A stretch of 64,000 bases of DNA from assembly GCA_903845055.1 (NCBI GenBank), contig CAIMWF010000062.1:78108-142107 (forward strand). The letters run 5' to 3'. Positions within the stretch are counted from its first letter, which is position 1, and every line of letters starts with the position of its first letter. A program made the position numbers and the translations under genes. Positions 50,073 to 58,716 of the stretch are shown here, in pieces. The DNA comes from an uncultured Bacteroidales bacterium (GTDB lineage: Bacteria; Bacteroidota; Bacteroidia; Bacteroidales; FEN-979). A model generated the notes under the pieces. That model made no database searches and was not told where the DNA came from. It saw nothing but the letters and a program-made list of their open reading frames with translations.

Positions 50073-51671
50073 TCAGGGACACACGATTTTATAGTGGCTG
50101 CGTTCGCATGCGACGGTCCAGGCTGTCATAAAGGCCAGCCGTGAAACATGCGCGGCCTTGCCGGCATCGATCCTGCCCGGGCCGTTGCTCCCCGGGTGAT
50201 CATCCCCTGAAGGCCCTGCGGAGAAAAATATGGTGGGGATTCCTTTGCTGAAGAAATCATAATGGTCACCGTCTCTTTCAAGCGGCCCGCCGGTATTTCC
50301 AAGAAGGCCGAATGCCGGTTTTGCATTATGTTTCCTGACAATTCCTGCAAGATCGGGGCATTGCTTTGTGCCGGTGACCCGGAGAGAATCGGCTGAATTT
50401 CCCGATATCGGGCCGAGGTTGAACATGGCAACGGTTTTCTCAAGCGGCCACCCGGGGCAGTTTACCCAGGTTGCCGGGCCGGGCAGCTCCCTCTGTTCAC
50501 CTGCAAAGGCGATAAAGACAACACTGCGCTTCGGGGGGGAGGGCATGGTACCAAAGGCCCTGGCAATGGCAAGCATCCCGGCGGTTCCGGAGTGGATGTC
50601 GCCGGTTTGGCCGAAAATGGAATCCTCACCCCTTTTTGATTTCATGCTGCGCCCATTATATGCATAGTGTGATCCTATCACCACGGCCTCATTTTTTAAC
50701 TGTGGATCGGCCCCTTCGATATACCCGATCACATTCTTCCCGCCCACCGGCCGGGTGATGTATGAAATATTCATTACGATGCTCCGGCCCTGCACCAGGA
50801 AAGAATGAGGCTTCATTTCATTGTCGATATGCTGCTGCATGCGTTTGAGGGTATCCACATTGCCGAACAGTTCCCTGATCACCGCATCCCCGGCCGAAAC
50901 CACCGGGATATTCTCGGCAAGCATGCTGCTGTCGGCCATGGGCAGCGAATCGCCCGCCAGCGTCCCGGGTGCGCAGGGCCAGTGATATCCGTCGGGTTTG
51001 AAATTGGTGTAATTCAGGGGTCCGGGAATGACGATAACGCCAGCGGCACCATGTTCGCGGGCTGTTTTCTGTTTAACCCTCAGATCGGAATAGCGGGTCA
51101 GTTCCCTGCCGTTGAAGTGACCTTCTGCCGGACCCGACTGGCCGGGCTCCTGCATAAGGACCACCACCACCCTGCCTTTTACATCAATCTCTTTATAGTC
51201 GTCATAATGATACTCCGGCGCCGTGATCCCATAACCCGCAAAAACAATATCGCCTTCGGCCGGCTTGCTCCCCGAAAAAACGAATGGCATGAAATCGCTG
51301 CCGAGAATGAAGTTCCTGGTCTCAAGGTCTTTGACAAGCGAAAGGAACAGATCCTTGCCCAGGTTATAATAACAAAACCGCAGATCCTGGAAATAGCCAC
51401 CCTTGAGAGGCCTGACATTGAACGATTCAAACTGCTTCGCGATATAGGCAGCCGCGCGATCAGCCCCCTGCGGGGATGTTTTATGCCCCTTCATCGAGTC
51501 GGAGGAGAGAATCCCGATGGACCGGCTCATCATAAACGGGGTAATAACCGCCCTGGCATGTTCCTCAATCCATTTCTGCCCGAAACCATGGATGTTCAAG
51601 GACAGGAGTAGCGACAACACAAGGAACGCCGGTTTACGGCACCTGGAAAAAAAATTCAGCATTTCGATCAT
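50073..51671 (-). CDS. Exported M28 family metallopeptidase
   Basis: A 532-residue zinc aminopeptidase-type enzyme started at the ATG at 51671, just after the stop of the upstream gene (the ATG at 51662 is an alternative). A signal peptide ends near VHGFGQ-like sequence (LLLSLNIHGFGQ). A PA-type insert (about 130-270) precedes the peptidase domain, which has VIGSHYAYNGRS, IHSGTAGMLAIARAF and VFIAFAGEQRELPG. The usual HYDS-type zinc His-Asp block reads HYAYNG, and the usual catalytic EE reads GEQ, so two expected acidic residues are altered and activity is uncertain. Probably cotranscribed with the GH109-like gene. Confidence 0.82.
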   Translation of the reverse strand: MIEMLNFFSRCRKPAFLVLSLLLSLNIHGFGQKWIEEHARAVITPFMMSRSIGILSSDSMKGHKTSPQGADRAAAYIAKQFESFNVRPLKGGYFQDLRFCYYNLGKDLFLSLVKDLETRNFILGSDFMPFVFSGSKPAEGDIVFAGYGITAPEYHYDDYKEIDVKGRVVVVLMQEPGQSGPAEGHFNGRELTRYSDLRVKQKTAREHGAAGVIVIPGPLNYTNFKPDGYHWPCAPGTLAGDSLPMADSSMLAENIPVVSAGDAVIRELFGNVDTLKRMQQHIDNEMKPHSFLVQGRSIVMNISYITRPVGGKNVIGYIEGADPQLKNEAVVIGSHYAYNGRSMKSKRGEDSIFGQTGDIHSGTAGMLAIARAFGTMPSPPKRSVVFIAFAGEQRELPGPATWVNCPGWPLEKTVAMFNLGPISGNSADSLRVTGTKQCPDLAGIVRKHNAKPAFGLLGNTGGPLERDGDHYDFFSKGIPTIFFSAGPSGDDHPGSNGPGRIDAGKAAHVSRLAFMTAWTVACERSHYKIVCP

Positions 51672-51688
51672 TTGGTGATTGTTCGGGG

Positions 51689-53053
51689 TTATCCCTTTAT
51701 CTTCATAACCTGGAGGTCGCGCGGCTGTTTCCACATACCACGGGTAAAATCGGGAATACTGACGGGTTTCCCCTGTTTTGCGATGGATTGTTCACTCAGC
51801 GGGCGGATGACGCTCATCGCCACCGCATCGTAAACATCCATGTCGGGCGTTTCGCCCCGGAGCAGGGCATTGACAAGGCGGTAATCCTCGATGAAATCCA
51901 TCCCGCCATGGCCGGCCCCCTTGCTTGCGCTTTCCAGTTCCGCCCATATGGGATGCTGGTATTGCTTCAGGTACTCGTCGACCGGTTCCCAGCGGTCCTC
52001 CGTTTTACTGACCCCCTCGATGTAAATTTTCGCTTCAGGATATTTGCGCACAAGTCCCCGGGTACCCTGGACCATGATGTTCCGGCTGTAGGGTCGCGGT
52101 GAACTGGTATCATGGGTGACCACGATGGTCTCCCCGTTCATGGTCCGGATGACCGTCGTAACCACATCACCAAGGACGAATTTCTCCTGTGCCTGGGGGC
52201 TGCCGGCCCCGAATTTCTTGACGGCGTAATCATGCAACCCCCTTGTTTTGGTACTGAATGAGACCAAGTAATCGAAATAATTTCCGCGGTTGATATCCAT
52301 GCATTGCATGATGGGCCCGAGGCCGTGGGTCGGGTAAAGATCGCCGTTGTGATGCATCGAAAAATCGCGCCTCCACACACCCTCGCCCTCCATGTCATGC
52401 TTGACATCGCGCAGATCGTGCAGGTAACCGCATTCGGCATGCAGCAATTCACCGAACAACCCCTTCTTTACCATGTTCAGGATCAGCATCTCGATCTTAT
52501 CGTAGTTGCAGTTCTCCATCAGGATGCAGTACCTCCCGGTCTTCTCGGAGGCTTCGACGAGTTTCCAGCAATCTTCCACCGAAAGGGCAGCCGGAACTTC
52601 GGTAGCCACATGCTTCCCGTTGTTCATGGCGGCCAGGCAAACGGGCACATGCCATTGCCAGGGCGTGGCCGTGTATACAAGGTCGACGTCGCTACGTTCA
52701 CACAGTTTCTGCCAGTCGTAATCGCCGTTTGTATAGGCATCCGGCCGTTTGAAGCCGGCTTTTTCAACCATATCCTGGGCGCGCCTGGCATGGCTTTCAA
52801 CGATGTCGCATACCGCCACGATCTCGGCGCCTTTGATCTTCAGGAGGTTTTCCACATGCGAGGTTCCCTGCAATCCCACACCGACATAACCGATGCGGAC
52901 CTTTTCCATGGGTTTTCCTGTTGGAGCCGGTTTGAAAGGACTGTCATACTCAGCCGGACGAATGGACGCCATAAGGTCTTCGCCAACGGCCAGGCCCACG
53001 CCGGTAACGGCCACCGTCCTGATAAAATCCCTGCGGTTAAATCGTGTTGACAT
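51689..53053 (-). CDS. Gfo/Idh/MocA oxidoreductase with Tat signal, GH109-like
   Basis: A 454-residue NAD-dependent sugar-active enzyme. The N-terminus MSTRFNRRDFIRTVAVTGVG is a twin-arginine signal, so it is exported folded with its cofactor. The Rossmann fold follows (VRIGYVGVGLQGTSHVENLL, about 48-67), with TPWQWHVPVCLAAMNNGKHV near 125 and NGDLYPTHGLGPIMQCMDIN near 235. The latter matches the GH109 alpha-N-acetylgalactosaminidase subgroup, which uses NAD to hydrolyse alpha-GalNAc. It probably shares a transcript with the M28 peptidase and suggests glycoprotein or mucin use. Confidence 0.88.
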   Translation of the reverse strand: MSTRFNRRDFIRTVAVTGVGLAVGEDLMASIRPAEYDSPFKPAPTGKPMEKVRIGYVGVGLQGTSHVENLLKIKGAEIVAVCDIVESHARRAQDMVEKAGFKRPDAYTNGDYDWQKLCERSDVDLVYTATPWQWHVPVCLAAMNNGKHVATEVPAALSVEDCWKLVEASEKTGRYCILMENCNYDKIEMLILNMVKKGLFGELLHAECGYLHDLRDVKHDMEGEGVWRRDFSMHHNGDLYPTHGLGPIMQCMDINRGNYFDYLVSFSTKTRGLHDYAVKKFGAGSPQAQEKFVLGDVVTTVIRTMNGETIVVTHDTSSPRPYSRNIMVQGTRGLVRKYPEAKIYIEGVSKTEDRWEPVDEYLKQYQHPIWAELESASKGAGHGGMDFIEDYRLVNALLRGETPDMDVYDAVAMSVIRPLSEQSIAKQGKPVSIPDFTRGMWKQPRDLQVMKIKG

Positions 53054-53078
53054 AAATTTCCAGGTTGTGATTATTCCT

Positions 53079-53086
53079 CAAAAGTA
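53079..53086 (-). promoter_or_regulatory. Putative -7 box TACTTTTG for the GH109-like gene
   Basis: Perfect TAnnTTTG on the minus strand, 25 bases before the ATG at 53053. Confidence 0.5.
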
Positions 53087-53100
53087 ACGAAAAGTTACAA

Positions 53101-53133
53101 AAAAAGCCGGTCCACAAAGGCAACCGGCTTTAA
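53101..53133 (-). terminator. Terminator of the ompH/bamA run
   Basis: AAAGCCGGT and ACCGGCTTT pair across an 11-12 base loop, with A and T runs on both sides; it lies 17 bases beyond the ompH stop. Confidence 0.8.
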
Positions 53134-53149
53134 TTTTGTAAAAAGGGGA

Positions 53150-53674
53150 TTACTGAATTCCCAGTTTTTTCTTTGCAAGCGGCATTACATCATCTGTTTC
53201 ATCCTTATAGATGACAACATCTTCGATGGCATTGAGGATGTAGGTGAACTTGTTTTCCTTGGCAACTTCCCTGATTGCCGCCTTTGCCTTCTCGATGAAG
53301 GGGGCTACCAGTTCCTGCTGCTTGGCCTGTAAGTCCTGGCTTGCCTTCTGCTGAAAAGCATCGATACGGCCCTGGAGATCCGAAAGTTCCTTTTCCTTGG
53401 TTTGCTTTATCAGGTCCGACATGCTCGAAGCCTGTGACTGGTAATCGAGGTATTTGCTTTCAAACTCGGCTTTCATGGCATCCATCTGGTCGGTCAGGGT
53501 CTTCTGATAGGCCTGCAGTTTGATTTTTACCGAATCAATGCCGGGCATCGCGGCCAGAAGCGTGTTGAAATCAATATGTCCGATTTTGACCGGATTCTGT
53601 GCTTGTGATGCGAAAGAACAGGTAATGATCAAGGCAACAACGGCAAAAAATTTAGCTGATTTTTTCATTTTCAA
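53150..53674 (-). CDS. OmpH/Skp-family periplasmic chaperone (second copy)
   Basis: A 174-residue protein with a signal peptide (residues 1-25, ending FASQAQ) and the Skp/OmpH pattern: a short strand (VKIGHIDFNTLLAAMPGIDS) followed by a long coiled coil (about 50-130, rich in K/E/Q) and a return strand (KFTYILNAIEDVVIYKDETD). Skp chaperones carry unfolded outer-membrane proteins to the BAM complex. It follows a paralogue by 51 bases but has its own perfect -7 box. Confidence 0.92.
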   Translation of the reverse strand: MKMKKSAKFFAVVALIITCSFASQAQNPVKIGHIDFNTLLAAMPGIDSVKIKLQAYQKTLTDQMDAMKAEFESKYLDYQSQASSMSDLIKQTKEKELSDLQGRIDAFQQKASQDLQAKQQELVAPFIEKAKAAIREVAKENKFTYILNAIEDVVIYKDETDDVMPLAKKKLGIQ

Positions 53675-53707
53675 TAATTAAAGGTTTATAACTGTACTAT
53701 GGTGATG

Positions 53708-53715
53708 CAAAATTA
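53708..53715 (-). promoter_or_regulatory. Putative -7 box TAATTTTG for the downstream ompH copy
   Basis: Perfect TAnnTTTG on the minus strand, 33 bases before the ATG at 53674, between the two ompH genes. Confidence 0.5.
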
Positions 53716-53725
53716 AGACTTTTTT

Positions 53726-54382
53726 TTATTTTTTGGGTTCCCGTGTTTCACTGCCACCGCCACCCGGATTTTGTTGGCTGCCTGAATTGCCCTGCCGAGG
53801 TGCCGGTGATGAAGAGGGTGATGAGGTTGAAGAGGGAGCACCCGTTTTGCCCTTTCCCTTCCTGTTATTCATGTTGGCTCCAAGGTTGTCAAGCACGTCA
53901 TCGCTGATGTCAAACTTCGGGTTGGCATACATCATGGTCAGGCTGCCTCCCTTGTCGAAAACAACCGCGTAATTGTTGCTGGTTGCAAGTTCCTGGATGG
54001 CGTTATACACCTTCTCCTGGATGGGTTTTACCAGTTCCTGGCGCTTTTTGAACAGGTCTCCGTCCTTCCCGAAGCGGGTACGCTGAAGATTTTTGGCATC
54101 CTTCTCCTTTTCAACGATCTCCTGTTCCTTTTTCTTTTTCATGTCGTCGGGAAGAAGCACCGATTGCGTCTGGTAATCCTTGTACATCTTATCCACTTCG
54201 GCGAATTTTGTTTCGATCTCCTTCTGCCACCCGTTTGAAATTTCGTCAAGCTGCGACTGCGCCTCGGCAAATTCGGGAATATTGTCAAGGATGTACTGGG
54301 TATCAACATAGGCAAATTTTTGCGCCCGGATGCCCAGTGCCGCTATGAGGAAAACGGCTACTAAAAAAACTACCTTTTTCAT
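53726..54382 (-). CDS. OmpH/Skp-family periplasmic chaperone (first copy) with low-complexity tail
   Basis: A 218-residue Skp-like protein. Signal peptide residues 1-20; strand KFAYVDTQYILDNIPEFAEA at about 22-41; coiled coil to about 140; closing strand NYAVVFDKGGSLTMMYANPK. The last 45 residues are Ser/Pro/Gly-rich (PSSTSSPSSSPAPRQGNSGS) and probably disordered, which ordinary Skp lacks. It lies 22 bases after bamA and serves the same outer-membrane assembly path. Confidence 0.92.
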   Translation of the reverse strand: MKKVVFLVAVFLIAALGIRAQKFAYVDTQYILDNIPEFAEAQSQLDEISNGWQKEIETKFAEVDKMYKDYQTQSVLLPDDMKKKKEQEIVEKEKDAKNLQRTRFGKDGDLFKKRQELVKPIQEKVYNAIQELATSNNYAVVFDKGGSLTMMYANPKFDISDDVLDNLGANMNNRKGKGKTGAPSSTSSPSSSPAPRQGNSGSQQNPGGGGSETREPKK

Positions 54383-54404
54383 GTCGATGAATTTAAAATA
54401 CTAC

Positions 54405-57026
54405 TTAATCAATACTCGAATTGATGGAGAAATGGAACTGTCCGCCGCTCACCCCCGGGTTGTTGGGAACCTGGTCGAGGCCGTATCCCCAGTCGAGGCC
54501 CAGCAAACCGAACATGGGCAAAAATACACGGATGCCAAGGCCAACCGAACGGTAAACGTTGAACGGGTTGAATTCGGCCCATTTGAGCCAGTCGTTCCCG
54601 GCCTCAACAAAGCCCAGCCCGTAGATGGTTGCACTCGGGTTGAGTGAAATCGGATACCTCAGTTCAAGCGTATAACGTGTATAAACGGTTCCGCCCACCA
54701 TCGTGGGATAACCGGGAGTAAGCGAGTTGTTGGCATAGCCGCGCATCCCGATCAGCTCCCTGCCGTCCATGTTGTTGTATCCCGAAAGGCCGTCGCCACC
54801 CAGGTAAAAACGTTCAAAAGGCGTATCCCCCAACTTGTCGTTGTAGGCACCCAGGAACCCGAACCTGACCCTCGGGGTCATCACCAGTTTATCCACGAGG
54901 TCTATATACCAGGCCCCTTTAAATTTGATCTTGTAATACTCCACCCATTTGTATTTCTCACTCGGGCTCATCGTGCTGTAATTGACATTGCCCCTGAAGA
55001 GGGAATAGGGAGGGGTCATGTCGAGACCAATGGTAAACTCCGAACCCGTCCGTGGAAAAATCGGGGCATCCACCGAGTTGCGCGAAAGAGCGATCCCATA
55101 GCTGAGCGAGTTATAGGTCCCGTTTCCCCCGCCGAAGGAAAAGAGCGAAGAATAGTTGTAGGTGTTGTACCTGTTAAAATTTACGCTCTGGTACAGGGAG
55201 AAATAGTCGTCGGGCCAGTGAAGCTGGGTGCCGAGACCGACCGAAATGCCGTCGATTTTGAAGTAGGCGTAGCTGGCAGAATTGGCGGCCACGCCATTGG
55301 TGTATTTTGAGTGGAAATAGGATAGGCTGAGCGCAAGGGGTTTGCGGCCTCCGAGCCATGGTTCGGTGAACGAAAAATTATAGCTGAAATAACCGGCTCC
55401 GTATGTCTGGAAACGCAGGCTGAGCTTTTGTCCGTCGCCTGCCGGGATCGGCTTCCAGTATTTGAACTTGGTTATGTTCTTCAGCGAGAAGTTGTTGAAC
55501 GACAAACCGATCGTGCCGACGATACGCCCGTAACCCCAGCCGCCGGAGAGTTCGATCTGGTCGGCGGAGGTCTCCGTTACATCGTACCCGATGTCGACCG
55601 TTCCGTCATCCGGGTTTGGATTTACATTGGGGGTCAGCTTCTCCGCGTCAAAATACTTCAGCTGGGCAAGCTGCCGCTGCGACCTGATCAGCCGGTCGCG
55701 GCTGAAAAGCTGGCCGGGCCTGGTCTGAACTTCCCGCAGGGCCACATAATCGTTGGTCTTGGTATTTCCCTTGATGGAAACCTTGTTGACGGTCGCCTGT
55801 TTCCCCTCATGCATGCGGATCTCGAGGTCGATGGAATCATTCTCCACCTTGGTCTCCACCGGCACCACGTTGAAAAACAGGTATCCGTCGTCCATGTAAA
55901 GCGACTGGATGTCGGCACCGTTCGGGTTGTAGGTAAGGGCCTGTTCAAGGGCGGTTTGGTTGTATACATCCCCTTTCCCGATCTTGACGATGCGGCCCAG
56001 GAATTGCGATGAGTACTTGGTATTGCCCACCCAGGTTATATTCCGGATGTAATATTTGGGACCCTCTTCAATCCAGAGGTCAATGTTGATCGTGTTGTCC
56101 TCGTTTTTCGAGATAGAATCCCGCAGGATGCGGGCATCCCTGAAACCAAGTTCATTGTATTTCCCGATCAGGAGTTGCTTGTCGGCCTGGTAATCCTCAT
56201 CAATGAATTTTGAGGATTTAAAGATCCTGATCCGGATGTTGTTGGAGGCATGTTCGCCCAGTTCGTTGCCGATCTCGACAAAATCAACGGTTGCGGCGTC
56301 CCTGGCCGCTTTGTAGATCAGTTGGTCGGCATCGTTCAGCGGATTGAAAACACTTTTCTCCTTGGTTTTTTTGAAAGCGCCCTTGACCATATCGGGCGAC
56401 ATCTCCCTGTCGCCGTGCACATGGATGGAATAGACCTTCACCTTCTCATTTTTGTCAACATTGATAAAAAGGGTCTCCTCGTTGGCGGTGGCACTGTCCT
56501 TTTTGGCAACAATGTCGACCGTGGCGTTTAAAAATCCCTTGTCATTGTAAAATTTCAAAATAATGTTCCTGGTCTTGATGATCATATTATCTGTAACATA
56601 ATCACCCTTTACCAGGCGGATTTTCTGCCTGATGTCGTCGGCATCCGATTTTTTGATCCCGGTGAACTGGAACTTCGACAGCCGTGGGCGTTCCTTGAGG
56701 TAAAAATCAAGAAAAACCTGGTTATCCACTATTTTGGTGACCGAAACCCTGATGTCCTCGAACAGTCCCTGGTCCCACAGTTTCCGGATGGCCTGCGTAA
56801 TTTTCTCTCCCGGCACCTTCACCTTGTCGCCCACGGTCAACCCGGAGAGCATGATGAGCACGTTTCCATCCAGGTATTTTACCCCGCTCACGGTCATTCC
56901 GCCGATGTAATATTCTTTCGGGCTGTTGTAATCGGTGGCATTGATTTCCCCGAGCCTTACCTGGGCAGGCAGTATTTGAACAAGTAGGAGGAAAAATGAA
57001 ATTATTAGCAGTTCACGAAGTCTCAT
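54405..57026 (-). CDS. bamA: Outer membrane protein assembly factor BamA
   Basis: An 873-residue Omp85 protein and core of the BAM complex. Signal peptide residues 1-21; five POTRA domains from about 25 to 480 (YIGGMTVSGVKYLDGNVLIM, KFQFTGIKKSDADDIRQKIR, VSIKGNTKTNDYVALREVQT); a 16-strand barrel thereafter with the FERFYLGGDGLSGYNNMDGR motif and lid-loop RGY (MRGYANNS). The protein ends GQFHFSINSSID rather than in an aromatic residue. It is followed by two ompH genes and preceded by uppS with a five-base gap. Confidence 0.95.
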   Translation of the reverse strand: MRLRELLIISFFLLLVQILPAQVRLGEINATDYNSPKEYYIGGMTVSGVKYLDGNVLIMLSGLTVGDKVKVPGEKITQAIRKLWDQGLFEDIRVSVTKIVDNQVFLDFYLKERPRLSKFQFTGIKKSDADDIRQKIRLVKGDYVTDNMIIKTRNIILKFYNDKGFLNATVDIVAKKDSATANEETLFINVDKNEKVKVYSIHVHGDREMSPDMVKGAFKKTKEKSVFNPLNDADQLIYKAARDAATVDFVEIGNELGEHASNNIRIRIFKSSKFIDEDYQADKQLLIGKYNELGFRDARILRDSISKNEDNTINIDLWIEEGPKYYIRNITWVGNTKYSSQFLGRIVKIGKGDVYNQTALEQALTYNPNGADIQSLYMDDGYLFFNVVPVETKVENDSIDLEIRMHEGKQATVNKVSIKGNTKTNDYVALREVQTRPGQLFSRDRLIRSQRQLAQLKYFDAEKLTPNVNPNPDDGTVDIGYDVTETSADQIELSGGWGYGRIVGTIGLSFNNFSLKNITKFKYWKPIPAGDGQKLSLRFQTYGAGYFSYNFSFTEPWLGGRKPLALSLSYFHSKYTNGVAANSASYAYFKIDGISVGLGTQLHWPDDYFSLYQSVNFNRYNTYNYSSLFSFGGGNGTYNSLSYGIALSRNSVDAPIFPRTGSEFTIGLDMTPPYSLFRGNVNYSTMSPSEKYKWVEYYKIKFKGAWYIDLVDKLVMTPRVRFGFLGAYNDKLGDTPFERFYLGGDGLSGYNNMDGRELIGMRGYANNSLTPGYPTMVGGTVYTRYTLELRYPISLNPSATIYGLGFVEAGNDWLKWAEFNPFNVYRSVGLGIRVFLPMFGLLGLDWGYGLDQVPNNPGVSGGQFHFSINSSID

Positions 57027-57031
57027 CGGGT

Positions 57032-57799
57032 TTATTTACGTAGTTTTCCTTCAAAATCATTGATCTGTTCACTGGTAAGTCCAAAACGTCTTTCGCGCTG
57101 CTGGAAGTCGAGAATTGCCCTGTAAAAATCCTCTTTTCCGAAATCGGGCCAAAGGGTGCCGGTAAAATAAAATTCGGCATAGGCAACCTGCCAGAGCAGA
57201 AAATTGCTGATGCGATACTCGCCGCTTGTACGAATCAGGAACTCCGGGTCAGGGATGGCCGAAGTGGTTAAAAATGATGTTATGGTTGAAATGTCAATCT
57301 GGTCGGGCGACAGCTCCCCGGCTTCCACCTTCCTGGCGATGGATCGCGCCACTTCAACCAGTTCCCAGCGTGAGCTGTAACTCAGGGCAAGGATGAGGTT
57401 GAGCCCGGTATTGCGCGAGGTTTCATCGATGGATTTCATCAGTTCACGGTAACTCCTGGCGGGGAGGCTTTTCAGATCGCCGATGGCCGAAAGCCTGATG
57501 TTGTTTTTCATCAGGGTGGGCATCTCGCCGTGCAATGAATTGACCAGTATCCGCATCAGTGCATCGATCTCATATTTCGGGCGGTTCCAGTTTTCAGTGG
57601 AAAATGCATACATGGTCAGGTAACGGATGCCAAGTTCGGAGGCGGCTTCAACCGTATTCCGTACCGCATCCACCCCCTTTTCATGGCCAAGCGTGCGCAC
57701 AAAACCGCGCTTCTTGGCCCAACGCCCGTTGCCGTCCATGATAACCGCTACATGAACAGGCAATTTATTTTTATCGATCTGATCCTTCAACTCGGTCAT
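57032..57799 (-). CDS. uppS: Isoprenyl transferase (undecaprenyl diphosphate synthase)
   Basis: A 255-residue cis-prenyltransferase making the lipid carrier for peptidoglycan. HVAVIMDGNGRWAKKRGFVR near residue 18-36 holds the catalytic Asp; LTMYAFSTENWNRP near 70, LILALSYSSRWELVEVAR near 138 and DPEFLIRTSGEYRISNFLLW near 195 are diagnostic. Normal length. Directly upstream of bamA (five-base gap), a linkage seen across Bacteroidota. Confidence 0.95.
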   Translation of the reverse strand: MTELKDQIDKNKLPVHVAVIMDGNGRWAKKRGFVRTLGHEKGVDAVRNTVEAASELGIRYLTMYAFSTENWNRPKYEIDALMRILVNSLHGEMPTLMKNNIRLSAIGDLKSLPARSYRELMKSIDETSRNTGLNLILALSYSSRWELVEVARSIARKVEAGELSPDQIDISTITSFLTTSAIPDPEFLIRTSGEYRISNFLLWQVAYAEFYFTGTLWPDFGKEDFYRAILDFQQRERRFGLTSEQINDFEGKLRK

Positions 57800-57815
57800 A
57801 GGGTACAGCCAGAAT

Positions 57816-58670
57816 TTAGTAATGATGCAGGTCCCGGCATTTTTTTGATGCTAACAGGTTAAATTTATAGGTGAAAGATAGACCGAAAAAGGCATACCAG
57901 TCGTTGTTATTCGGATTTCCCCGCTGCATACCGGGAACATGGTTCCTGGAAGGATCGGAAAGCAAACCCGCCTGATCTTTCGGATCGATGTTCCGGCCAA
58001 CCAGGTAATAGGTTGTGCTCACATCATCCAGGTAATCGGTGAAGGTTTTATGCATTTCCCAGTAAACCTGCATGCTCAGGCGCTTGGCAAGGCTTATTTT
58101 TGCACCCAGCCCGAATGGGATGGATAAACCAGTCAGGCTGTATGGCTTGCGCCCCTGGTACCCGATATTCTGCCCTTCGGTGCCTATGGAACGCAGGGAA
58201 ACACCATTGGAAACCGGGTTAAAAAAGAACACGGAAAAACCGGCGTAAATATACGGCGATATTCGGTTCATATGGCTGCCGGTAAAATAGGGCATGAAAT
58301 TAAATTCTACGGTCCCTGAAATATCGGTCACCGGGCTCGTGAACGAGAGCCCGCGGTCGGGAAGAAAACTGCCGGCAGAGGCATTCCCCCTGATTTCACC
58401 GCGCGTGGCGCTAAGCTTTACCGCCCAACGCGTATCGATGCCATACCGGGCAACCAGCCCGTAAGCGAATTGGGTGTTCAGGAAATGTTTGCCCGGATTC
58501 AGGTCACCCAGGTAGTAACACCCCCCGCCCGCCAGGCCGACTTCGAGATCCTGCGACTGAACGCGATGATTTCCGGCAAACAATAATAAAACCAGGAAAA
58601 TAAGTTTCCCTGCGCGGCTCAACATGTGCTTCGTTTGTACGGATTTATTAATTCTTTTCAATAACTTCAT
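57816..58670 (-). CDS. DUF6089-type outer membrane beta-barrel protein
   Basis: A 284-residue protein (270 if started at the internal ATG at 58625). Signal peptide LIFLVLLLFAGNHRVQSQ, then an eight-strand-like barrel: LEVGLAGGGCYYLGDLNPGK near the start of the mature part, VTDISGTVEFNFMPYFTGSH and ISPYIYAGFSVFFFNP in the middle, and a final strand FGLSFTYKFNLL. The family lies next to uppS and bamA in many Bacteroidota and its role is unknown. Gap of 16 bases to uppS. Confidence 0.85.
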   Translation of the reverse strand: MKLLKRINKSVQTKHMLSRAGKLIFLVLLLFAGNHRVQSQDLEVGLAGGGCYYLGDLNPGKHFLNTQFAYGLVARYGIDTRWAVKLSATRGEIRGNASAGSFLPDRGLSFTSPVTDISGTVEFNFMPYFTGSHMNRISPYIYAGFSVFFFNPVSNGVSLRSIGTEGQNIGYQGRKPYSLTGLSIPFGLGAKISLAKRLSMQVYWEMHKTFTDYLDDVSTTYYLVGRNIDPKDQAGLLSDPSRNHVPGMQRGNPNNNDWYAFFGLSFTYKFNLLASKKCRDLHHY

Positions 58671-58716
58671 TAACGCTCAAATCATCAGAATATTGGATCA
58701 GGGAAAGGTTATTATG

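Noticed and set aside
52304..53050. Plus-strand frame of 248 codons opposite the GH109-like gene
   Set aside because: No domain; the minus strand has a Tat signal and Rossmann motif.
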